Position numbers and translations under genes: made by a program
Notes under the pieces: model-generated
Databases searched by the model: none
Seen by the model: the letters and a program-made list of their open reading frames with translations, nothing else
Told to the model about the DNA's origin: nothing
DNA from: JAPPOI01 sp028818055
GTDB lineage: Bacteria > Pseudomonadota > Alphaproteobacteria > Rhodobacterales > Rhodobacteraceae
Length of the DNA: 64,000 nucleotides
Assembly: GCA_965267405.1 (NCBI GenBank)
Contig: OZ253954.1
Span: forward strand, 868,001-932,000
Reading direction: 5' to 3'
Shown here: in pieces, positions 50,434-57,663 of the stretch
Layout of the letters: every line of letters begins with the position of its first letter
Position numbering within the stretch: position 1 is the first letter of the stretch

Positions 50434-52551
50434 TTATGCGTACTTCGCCTGAATCTCTTCCGAGATGTTCTGCGGAACGGCTTCGTAATGGTCGAACTGC
50501 ATCGTGAACTGTGCGCGGCCCGAAGACATCGAGCGCAAGTTGTTGATGTAGCCAAACATGTTTGCCAGCGGCACGAATGCATTGATTGCAATCGCGTTGC
50601 CGCGTGTTTCCTGACCTTGAACCTGACCGCGACGCGATGTCAGGTCGCCGATGATGTTACCGGTGTATTCGTCCGGAGTAACAACTTCGACTTTCATGAT
50701 CGGTTCCAGAAGCTTGGCGCCAGCTTTCTTCATACCTTCGCGCATGCCCATGCGAGCTGCGATTTCAAAAGCGAGAACGCTGGAGTCCACGTCGTGGAAC
50801 TTACCGTCGATCAAGGCCACCTTGAAGTCGATCACTGGGAAGCCAGCAAGCGGACCAGAGTCCATAACCGACTGGATGCCCTTTTCAACGCCAGGGATGT
50901 ATTCCTTCGGAACGGCACCACCAACGATGCGGCTTTCGAACGAATAGCCTTCGCCAGGCTCGGTCGGAGTGATGATCATCTTCACTTCAGCGAACTGACC
51001 CGAACCACCCGACTGTTTCTTGTGGGTGTAGGTGTGTTCGACTTCGTGACCGATGGTCTCGCGGTAAGCCACCTGCGGCGCACCGATGTTGGCTTCGACT
51101 TTGAATTCACGCTTCAGACGATCGACAAGAATGTCGAGGTGAAGTTCGCCCATGCCCTTCATGATGGTCTGACCGCTTTCGAGGTCAGTTTCCACGCGGA
51201 AGGACGGGTCTTCAGCAGCAAGACGCTGGAGACCTGCGGACATCTTCTCTTGGTCGTTCTTCGTCTTTGGCTCAACCGCGATCTCGATCACCGGATCAGG
51301 GAAGGTCATCGTTTCAAGCACAACGGGATCGTTCTGGGCACAAAGAGTGTCCCCAGTTGTCGTATCTTTCAGACCTGCCAACGCGATGATGTCACCAGCA
51401 AACGCTTCTTCGATCTCGTCCCGTTTGTTGGAGTGCATCATCATCATACGACCGATGCGCTCTTTCTTGCCTTTGGTCGAGTTCAGGATGCTGTCGCCTT
51501 TGTTCATCACGCCCGAATAGATGCGTGTGAATGTCAGCGAGCCCACGAACGGGTCGTTCATGATTTTGAACGCAAGACCAGCAAACGGCATATCGTCGTC
51601 AGCGCGACGCGCGATATTCCGTTCTTCGGTTTCATCGCCTGGCGCGAAGCCCATGTAGTCAACGACATCCAACGGAGACGGCAGATAGTCGATAACCGCG
51701 TTCAGCAAAGGCTGGACGCCTTTGTTCTTGAACGCAGAACCACCCAGAACCGGGACGAAGGCCATTTCAAGCGTACCCTTACGCAGCAGCGCGCGCAGCG
51801 TTGGCACGTCAGGCTCGTTGCCTTCCAGGTATTCCATCATCGCGTCGTCGTCCATTTCGACGGCGGCTTCGATCATCTTGTTGCGCCAGTCGTTGGCCAT
51901 GTCCTGAAGCTCGGCGCGGATCGGCGCTTTTACCCAGGATGCGCCAAGGTCTTCGCCCTGCCACAGCCATTCTTCCATGGTCACCAGATCGACAAGGCCT
52001 TCCAACGCAGTTTCTGCACCGATCGGAATGCCAACGGGCACCGCGCGGGCACCCGTGCGGTCTTCGATCATTTCAACACAGTTGAAGAAGTCAGCGCCGA
52101 TTTTGTCCATCTTGTTGACGAACACGATGCGCGGAACCTTGTAGCGGTCAGCCTGACGCCAAACAGTTTCAGTCTGCGGCTCAACACCAGCGTTTGCGTC
52201 AAGAACACAAACAGCGCCGTCAAGAACGGCGAGCGAACGCTCAACTTCAATTGTGAAGTCAACGTGGCCTGGAGTGTCGATGATGTTCAGGCGGTGCTTT
52301 GGCGTGTCAGCTGTCTGACCGTCTTCTGTGCGCTCCCAGAACGTGGTTGTCGCAGCCGAGGTGATCGTGATGCCACGCTCTTGCTCTTGCTCCATCCAGT
52401 CCATGGTTGCAGCACCATCATGCACTTCACCAATGTTGTGCGACTTACCTGTGTAGTACAGGATGCGCTCCGAACATGTGGTCTTACCGGCGTCGATGTG
52501 CGCCATGATGCCAAAGTTGCGGTAGCGCTCGAGTGGATATTCGCGGGCCAT
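50434..52551 (-). CDS. fusA: Elongation factor G
   Basis: Translocation GTPase of 705 residues. The G motifs are AHIDAGKTT (residues 17-25), DTPGHVDFT and NKMD. Domain IV/V parts show GGGAVPKEYIPGVEKG-like IVGGAVPKEYIPGVEKGIQS and the C-terminal YINNLRSMSSGRAQFTMQFD. Length and motifs match canonical EF-G rather than the paralogue. It is 21 bases after rpsG. Confidence 0.99.
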   Translation of the reverse strand: MAREYPLERYRNFGIMAHIDAGKTTCSERILYYTGKSHNIGEVHDGAATMDWMEQEQERGITITSAATTTFWERTEDGQTADTPKHRLNIIDTPGHVDFTIEVERSLAVLDGAVCVLDANAGVEPQTETVWRQADRYKVPRIVFVNKMDKIGADFFNCVEMIEDRTGARAVPVGIPIGAETALEGLVDLVTMEEWLWQGEDLGASWVKAPIRAELQDMANDWRNKMIEAAVEMDDDAMMEYLEGNEPDVPTLRALLRKGTLEMAFVPVLGGSAFKNKGVQPLLNAVIDYLPSPLDVVDYMGFAPGDETEERNIARRADDDMPFAGLAFKIMNDPFVGSLTFTRIYSGVMNKGDSILNSTKGKKERIGRMMMMHSNKRDEIEEAFAGDIIALAGLKDTTTGDTLCAQNDPVVLETMTFPDPVIEIAVEPKTKNDQEKMSAGLQRLAAEDPSFRVETDLESGQTIMKGMGELHLDILVDRLKREFKVEANIGAPQVAYRETIGHEVEHTYTHKKQSGGSGQFAEVKMIITPTEPGEGYSFESRIVGGAVPKEYIPGVEKGIQSVMDSGPLAGFPVIDFKVALIDGKFHDVDSSVLAFEIAARMGMREGMKKAGAKLLEPIMKVEVVTPDEYTGNIIGDLTSRRGQVQGQETRGNAIAINAFVPLANMFGYINNLRSMSSGRAQFTMQFDHYEAVPQNISEEIQAKYA

Positions 52552-52572
52552 CTGCCTGCTCCTTAAGAATGG

Positions 52573-53043
52573 TTACCAGCGGTAGTGGCTGAACGCTTTG
52601 TTGGCGTCGGCCATCTTGTGGGTGTCTTCGCGCTTCTTCACGGCAGCACCGCGCCCGTTCAGGGCATCGGCAAGCTCACCAGCGAGGCGTTCTTCCATCG
52701 TGTTTTCGTTGCGCGACTTAGCGGCAGCGATCAGCCAACGGATGGCCAGAGCTTCGCGGCGCTCAGGGCGAACTTCGACAGGAACCTGATAGGTGGCACC
52801 ACCAACACGGCGCGAGCGGACCTCGACCGACGGTTTGATGTTGTCGAGTGCTTCGTGGAAGACTTCGACAGGTGCTTTTTTCAGGCGATCTTCAACCCGG
52901 TCGAACGCGTTATATACGATGCGCTCGGCGACGGACTTTTTGCCGTCGATCATCAGGTTGTTCATGAACTTAGTCAGAACCACGTCGCCATATTTGGCGT
53001 CGGGCAGAACTTCACGTTTTTCAGCGGCGTGACGGCGGGACAT
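52573..53043 (-). CDS. rpsG: 30S ribosomal protein S7
   Basis: 16S rRNA assembly-initiator protein of 156 residues, with MSRRHAAEKREVLPDAKYGD, VEVRSRRVGGATYQVPVEVR and the C-terminal DTHKMADANKAFSHYRW. In E. coli S7 represses the str operon. It is twelve bases after rpsL. Confidence 0.98.
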   Translation of the reverse strand: MSRRHAAEKREVLPDAKYGDVVLTKFMNNLMIDGKKSVAERIVYNAFDRVEDRLKKAPVEVFHEALDNIKPSVEVRSRRVGGATYQVPVEVRPERREALAIRWLIAAAKSRNENTMEERLAGELADALNGRGAAVKKREDTHKMADANKAFSHYRW

Positions 53044-53055
53044 TCTCTATTCCTC

Positions 53056-53427
53056 TTACTTCGGACGCTTGGCGCCGTATTTCGAGCGACGCTGCTTACG
53101 GTCTTTGACGCCCTGTGTATCCAGAACACCGCGCAGGATGTGGTAGCGAACACCGGGAAGGTCTTTGACACGGCCACCACGGATCAGAACCACCGAGTGC
53201 TCCTGAAGGTTGTGGCTTTCGCCCGGAATGTAGCTGATGACCTCGAAACCGTTTGTCAGGCGCACTTTGGCAACCTTACGCATGGCCGAGTTCGGTTTCT
53301 TCGGTGTCGTTGTGTACACACGGGTGCAAACGCCGCGCTTCTGCGGGCAGCCTTCCATGTGGAGCGACTTCGAGCGTTTTACTTTTGGCTGCCGCGGCTT
53401 GCGGATCAGCTGTTGGATCGTTGGCAT
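53056..53427 (-). CDS. rpsL: 30S ribosomal protein S12
   Basis: Decoding-centre protein of 123 residues. It has QKRGVCTRVYTTTPKKPNSA and GGRVKDLPGVRYHILRGVLD, both with the wild-type lysines whose changes cause streptomycin resistance in other bacteria. The ATG at 53427 (MPTIQQLIRKPRQ) is the family start. It is the first gene of the str block and has a leader of about 225 bases. Confidence 0.98.
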   Translation of the reverse strand: MPTIQQLIRKPRQPKVKRSKSLHMEGCPQKRGVCTRVYTTTPKKPNSAMRKVAKVRLTNGFEVISYIPGESHNLQEHSVVLIRGGRVKDLPGVRYHILRGVLDTQGVKDRKQRRSKYGAKRPK

Positions 53428-53658
53428 TGGGTCGATAACCCCTTCGTTGCAACACTTTGTCTCGTGGGGCGCGCGCACCCCGGTTTCTTCGGTTGCGTTC
53501 TCGTGCGTCCACGAAAACGCGATAAGCCGCAGCGCTCCCTAACCTTGGGAACACGCGGTGGGCCTTCAGAGGATCGGGGCAAACGGGTCGCCCGGATCGT
53601 GACCACTTCGATCTGTAAAAGGCGAACAGGCGATCAACCCGTTCGGCCAAGTGCGCGC

Positions 53659-53687
53659 CGTATAGACAGAGTCGCACACCCTGTCAA
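53659..53687 (-). promoter_or_regulatory. Promoter for the str-S10 unit (rpsL to rplW)
   Basis: Consensus TTGACA (53682-53687), a 17-bp spacer and TATACG (53659-53664) on the minus strand, followed by GCGCGC. It is the strongest promoter match in the window and lies about 230 bases before rpsL. The G/C-rich discriminator suggests growth-rate or ppGpp control. Confidence 0.82.
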
Positions 53688-53713
53688 CAGCGCCAGAGTG
53701 CTTATGTGGTGGT

Positions 53714-54601
53714 TTATTCGGCCGGTTTCAATCGCTCCAAGGCGCGCTCGCGCCAGAGCGTGAAAAGCCCTGTGGCAACAACAATGGTTGCGCCAAGCAT
53801 TGTAAGTGAATCTGGCCAGTGGCCGAAGACCAATAATCCCGCAATCAGTGCCACCAACAGACTGGTGTATCGGAAAGGCGCGACAAAACCGATATCGCCC
53901 ACGCGCATGGCCATGACCGAGAACAAGTAACCGCCAACGATCATGACAATTGCGCAAGCAAGCAAAAGGAAGTCGCGTGCATCCATCGCTACCCAATCCG
54001 TGCCCATCGCGCCAATAGTCCCAAATGCCAAAACCCCAGCAGCGGTGAAGGCCGAAACAAGTAGCGACGGTACTTCTGGCGACAATCGACGCGCGGCCAG
54101 ATCACGGACGGTTACGCAGACAACGGCAGCGAGGCCAAAGAGCGAATACAGATTGAAGTCAGAGCCGCCTGGGCGAACGATCAACATCACGCCAGCAAAG
54201 CCAACAAAGATCGCCGCAAACCGTCTCCATCCGACTGGTTCTTTAAAGAACAACGCTGCCCCCAAAGCGACCGTCAGCGGAAGAGCCTGAATGATCGCAG
54301 TGACGTTGGCGATCGGCAGCTTGATCAACGCATTGATAAAGAAATACGCCGCTCCGATTTCCGACACCGTGCGGATAACGATGATCCAGCGGTCCTTCGT
54401 TCCAACCGGCGCGCGCAATACCCCTGCCCTTTTTGCAAGGAACAGCAAAATCGCCAGTGTTCCCAAGCTGCGAAGAAAGAGGAGCTGGAAAAAAGGGATG
54501 TCCTGTCCGAGCATCTTCATGAACGTATCGTTGATGGTGAACGCCGCCATCGAGCCCGTCATCAAAAGCGCGCCGCGGTAGTTTGCAGAAAGCTGGGACA
54601 T
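53714..54601 (-). CDS. EamA/DMT-family transporter
   Basis: Inner-membrane protein of 295 residues with about ten hydrophobic helices and two EamA repeats. Indicative segments are GALLMTGSMAAFTINDTFMK at the start and a second-half FRYTSLLVALIAGLLVFGHW. It shares the fold with the transporter gene at 40.6 kb but is distinct in sequence. The stop lies close to the rpsL promoter. Confidence 0.87.
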   Translation of the reverse strand: MSQLSANYRGALLMTGSMAAFTINDTFMKMLGQDIPFFQLLFLRSLGTLAILLFLAKRAGVLRAPVGTKDRWIIVIRTVSEIGAAYFFINALIKLPIANVTAIIQALPLTVALGAALFFKEPVGWRRFAAIFVGFAGVMLIVRPGGSDFNLYSLFGLAAVVCVTVRDLAARRLSPEVPSLLVSAFTAAGVLAFGTIGAMGTDWVAMDARDFLLLACAIVMIVGGYLFSVMAMRVGDIGFVAPFRYTSLLVALIAGLLVFGHWPDSLTMLGATIVVATGLFTLWRERALERLKPAE

Positions 54602-54702
54602 TTTGCAGCGGTATCAGATCATTTTTGCAGAAGCCATCAGCTTCGCTTGACGGAACATAAGTTTTGGATTCCACTGCCAAAAAAAGAATACTGAGGCAGG
54701 TC

Positions 54703-55671
54703 ATGTCACGCTTTCTAGCGGTGACAACGGTGAAGAACGAGGGTCCCTACGTTCTTGAATGGGTCGCGCACCATCGGTTGTGCGGGTTCGATCGTATCGT
54801 TGTCTTTCAAAATGATTCAGACGACACGACAGTGCAGTCGTTGCGTGTTTTGGCGCGTCTTGGCGTCATCGAGTTTTTCGACAACCCCAATGATGAGGGC
54901 AAATTTCAGGCGCAAGCCTATCGCCGCGCGTCGCGTTTGGAAGCCTTTGCTTCATCCGACTGGTGCATGGCCCTGGATTTTGACGAATACCTTGGTGTCC
55001 GCGTGGGCGCGGGCGGCTTGGAAGACTTGGTCACCTCGTGCCCAACCGCCGATGCGATCATGGTGAACTGGCGCAATTTCGGCAGTGGCGGACAGCTTGA
55101 TCTTGACCAAGGTCTTCTGACTGAGCGGTTCACGATGACCGAGGATCCGTCACGCATGCTTGGTGAGCAGAAGCACACGGCCTTCAAAACCCTGTTCCGT
55201 ACATCATCTTTTGCCCGTCCGGGTATCCATTTCCCGCGTGTGCCTACAGTCGAACGACCGGTTCTGGTAAATGGTTCCGGCATCATGGATGGGGCGTTCC
55301 CACGCCAAGCGTGGCGCAGCGCCGATCCCGGAGGATATGCCTTAGCCCAGATAAATCACTACATCATTCGGGATGTGATGAGCTTCATCCTGAAATCGGC
55401 ACGCGGTAGCGCGAACGCTCCGCATCGTGATCTGGGTGCGAAGTATTGGTCGACCTATGACATCAACGAAGCGGAAGATCGCCTTTTGGCGGATCGAAGT
55501 GCTGCCATCTGGACCGAGATGAAACGGTTGGACGATCTGTCAGACGGGTTGCTGATGCGGCTGCGTTTGCGTGCCTTCCGGCAGTGGCGCACGAAGTTCA
55601 GAAATCTTGTTGCCAAGCCTGAGTTCGCTGAATTGCGTCAGCAGATCGGCCCAACGCCGTTGGCGGCATAA
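54703..55671 (+). CDS. Glycosyltransferase family 2-like protein
   Basis: Protein of 322 residues with a GT2/GT92-type N-terminus: SRFLAVTTVKNEGPYVLEWV, HRLCGFDRIVVFQNDSDD and a DFDEYLG motif that can serve as the metal/sugar-nucleotide site. The C-terminal half is less conserved. The acceptor is unknown. The ATG at 54703 follows GAGGCAGG; the frame opens 13 codons earlier. Confidence 0.82.
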   Translation: MSRFLAVTTVKNEGPYVLEWVAHHRLCGFDRIVVFQNDSDDTTVQSLRVLARLGVIEFFDNPNDEGKFQAQAYRRASRLEAFASSDWCMALDFDEYLGVRVGAGGLEDLVTSCPTADAIMVNWRNFGSGGQLDLDQGLLTERFTMTEDPSRMLGEQKHTAFKTLFRTSSFARPGIHFPRVPTVERPVLVNGSGIMDGAFPRQAWRSADPGGYALAQINHYIIRDVMSFILKSARGSANAPHRDLGAKYWSTYDINEAEDRLLADRSAAIWTEMKRLDDLSDGLLMRLRLRAFRQWRTKFRNLVAKPEFAELRQQIGPTPLAA

Positions 55672-55678
55672 ACGAAAA

Positions 55679-55697
55679 CAGGCCCCAAAGGGGCCTG
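55679..55697 (-). terminator. Terminator after the VPLPA-CTERM gene
   Basis: Eight-base-pair stem CAGGCCCC/GGGGCCTG, loop AAA, followed on the minus strand by TTTTCGTTT. It also lies directly after the plus-strand glycosyltransferase stop. Confidence 0.75.
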
Positions 55698-55728
55698 CTT
55701 CAAGTGAGTATCTTTTGGCGACAGTCGA

Positions 55729-56319
55729 TTAAGACTTGCGACGTCCCACAACTCCAAGCGCGCCAAGGCCCGCAAGGATCAGCCAGCCTGCAGCTGGAAG
55801 AGGAACGACTGTGGTGCCCGCCGTTTTATAAAGCGACAAGTGCGAAACATTCGGCGTGCCACCGGTGTTGGTTTTCACACCCAAGGTATCCCAAGTGGCA
55901 TTCGTCGCCGAAGTGCCATCCAGAAGGTAGGCAGAAAAACCCGGTGCAGCTTTCACCACCAACGCATAAACGTAACCAGAAACGCCGGTAAACGAATACG
56001 TGCCGGAAGTTGTTCCGAAGCCAGTCATGCTAAGGACACCGCCATCGTTGTTGGCTTCGTCTTTGTCGACCAACATCCAGTTGCTATAGCCAAAAAAGCC
56101 GTTTTGGCTCAGCGCAGCTTCGCTGTCGTTCGGAGCCGGATTCAATCCGGAGTCAGAAACCATGCCGATACAGTCGATATGCAAAATCGCGCTAGCATCG
56201 CATGGAGCACCAGCGTTGAATTCATAATCAGGTAAAGGCGTAGTTGGCTGCACTACAGCAGCCGAAGCGATTCCCCCGGAAAAAACCAGAGCAATCAAGG
56301 TAGTTAGAATACGTTTCAT
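55729..56319 (-). CDS. VPLPA-CTERM sorting-domain protein (exosortase substrate)
   Basis: Exported protein of 196 residues. A signal peptide (MKRILTTLIALVFSGGIASA) leads to a soluble domain without recognised motif. The end is a sorting signal: VPLPAAGWLILAGLGALGVV followed by GRRKS. The VPLPA-CTERM class is processed by a dedicated exosortase. No exosortase gene is in this window. The upstream spacer has CtrA-like boxes. Confidence 0.9.
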   Translation of the reverse strand: MKRILTTLIALVFSGGIASAAVVQPTTPLPDYEFNAGAPCDASAILHIDCIGMVSDSGLNPAPNDSEAALSQNGFFGYSNWMLVDKDEANNDGGVLSMTGFGTTSGTYSFTGVSGYVYALVVKAAPGFSAYLLDGTSATNATWDTLGVKTNTGGTPNVSHLSLYKTAGTTVVPLPAAGWLILAGLGALGVVGRRKS

Positions 56320-56758
56320 AATTTCCCCACCACAAAACATACAATTTACACCACTTTTCTAGCAGTTTTGTGTGTGCCACGCAAATGGGTCAAATCCCGT
56401 TAATCTTCGGTTAATCTTCAGTTTTTATCGTTCATCTTCGGTTAATTTTCAATCGCTTTTCACTGTGACGATCGATTGGATTTGTGAGCACTGGAACCAA
56501 TATACGGAGCAAAATCCAACGGCAGGAAACCAGCCGGATAAATAACATTTCTAGCAGTTCTCACAGACCTTGTGACGATTGCGCAAAAGGTTGAGTGACC
56601 CGGAAATTCACCCTCGTGCATAGTCAAAGAAATTCGGCAACTCGCTCTACGCCATTCGAGGCTTCGTGATTAGCGATGCAGATATATATTGAAAAGCCAA
56701 AGGGCGGCGCTGGCGCAATTGGGCACCAACTCCGTTTTCTAAGGCCACTTGATCTCAG
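56320..56758. other. Intergenic region of 439 bases
   Basis: No gene found. It holds two TTAA-N7-TTAA-type boxes (56399-56445) and, as direct repeats, GTTAATCTTC or close variants at 56399, 56410, 56430 and 56441. TTTCTAGCAGTT appears twice, near 56356 and 56548. The remainder shows no further structure. Confidence 0.6.
56399..56445. promoter_or_regulatory. CtrA-type boxes upstream of the VPLPA-CTERM gene
   Basis: One perfect TTAA-N7-TTAAC (on the minus strand TTAACCGAAGATTAAC, 56399-56414) and one single-mismatch copy (TTAACCGAAGATGAAC, 56430-56445). Starts are 31 bases apart, or three helical turns. They lie 80 to 126 bases before the start codon at 56319. Confidence 0.62.
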
Positions 56759-57043
56759 TTAAAGCAAGAGCTCGAAATCGTCTTCTTCCGAGTCATCTTC
56801 GTTGCGGAAGTTTTCTGGTAGCTTATCGAGCACAATTACCGGTAAGCCAGTCGCCTCGTCGAACACCGGCTTCTCACCTGTTTCGACGGGCGGTGTCGTT
56901 TCGGGTGGACCCATTGGCTCAGCCTCTGGCATCACGGGAAGCTCAGCCGGCTTACCGCCTTCTGGAATGCTATTTAACGCCTCCTGAGCCATTTCCCGTT
57001 CCTGGGTTTTGCTCAGGGCCTTCATTATTGCTTCGGTTTTCAT
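56759..57043 (-). CDS. Small acidic protein of unknown function
   Basis: Protein of 94 residues with no family recognised. The N-terminal 25 residues form a charged helix (MKTEAIMKALSKTQEREMAQ). The middle is Pro/Glu-rich (repeated PE, PP), and the end is strongly acidic (NEDDSEEDDFELLL). There is no membrane segment or signal peptide. AGGACAG lies 7-8 bases before the ATG. Low-complexity composition makes a partner-binding, disordered protein plausible. Confidence 0.6.
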   Translation of the reverse strand: MKTEAIMKALSKTQEREMAQEALNSIPEGGKPAELPVMPEAEPMGPPETTPPVETGEKPVFDEATGLPVIVLDKLPENFRNEDDSEEDDFELLL

Positions 57044-57196
57044 TTTTCTGTCCTGTATTGGTTAGGTGCGAGCTTATTTCGCTACCGATGCTGCCTCCAC
57101 ATCACTTTTAGCTAAGCTTGCCTCAATGAACAGAAGATAAACGCTGTTCACGGTCGCGCGGAAAACCGCCGACGCTCGCTTGTTCGGTTCGCGTTC

Positions 57197-57592
57197 TTAA
57201 CGTGGTTCGGACACCGTCTCATGGAAAACCGCTTCGATATTGTGGCCGTCAGGATCCAGAACGAACGCTGCATAGTATCCCTGGTGGTACTGGGGGCGCA
57301 GGCCCGGACGCCCGTTGTCAGTTCCACCCGCCCGAATGGCCGCGTCGTGAAACGCATCGACTTCGGCGGTACTTTTGGTCCGCAACGCGATATGCAGCAT
57401 GCCGGTTGTCGGTCGCTCCTCAGCTATCCAGAACCAGGGCCGGTCGTCCCCGTAACCGGAAACGTTAATACCGTTTGTCTGTTCTTGCGGGACGTCGAAC
57501 AGACGGCGGACACCCAATGGAGCAAAAGCTTTGTCGTAAAACTCGGTGGATCGGTCGAAGTCCGAAACTCCAAAAGTGATGTGATCAATCAT
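57197..57592 (-). CDS. VOC-family (glyoxalase-like) protein
   Basis: Protein of 131 residues, single VOC domain. It starts MIDHITFGVSDFDRSTEFYD, has GMLHIALRTKSTAEVDAFHD, and ends YYAAFVLDPDGHNIEAVFHE. The metal-ligand histidine and glutamate positions are filled (HITF and IEAVF). The reaction is unknown. It lies just beyond the rpoC terminator on the same strand. Confidence 0.88.
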   Translation of the reverse strand: MIDHITFGVSDFDRSTEFYDKAFAPLGVRRLFDVPQEQTNGINVSGYGDDRPWFWIAEERPTTGMLHIALRTKSTAEVDAFHDAAIRAGGTDNGRPGLRPQYHQGYYAAFVLDPDGHNIEAVFHETVSEPR

Positions 57593-57611
57593 CTTGCGCT
57601 CTCCACTAAAG

Positions 57612-57641
57612 AAAAAAGGGCCCCCGCATTGGAGGCCCTTT
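57612..57641 (-). terminator. Terminator of the rpoBC unit
   Basis: Stem AAAGGGCC/GGCCCTTT (57615-57622/57634-57641) followed by a run of T on the minus strand. It lies 23 bases after the rpoC stop, before the VOC gene. Confidence 0.9.
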
Positions 57642-57663
57642 CATGTTCTAATTGTCGCAATCG

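Noticed and set aside
50398..52566. Open frame of 722 codons on the plus strand opposite fusA
   Set aside because: It is the exact antisense of fusA. Its composition is typical of a shadow frame (His/Val/Phe-rich), without any domain.
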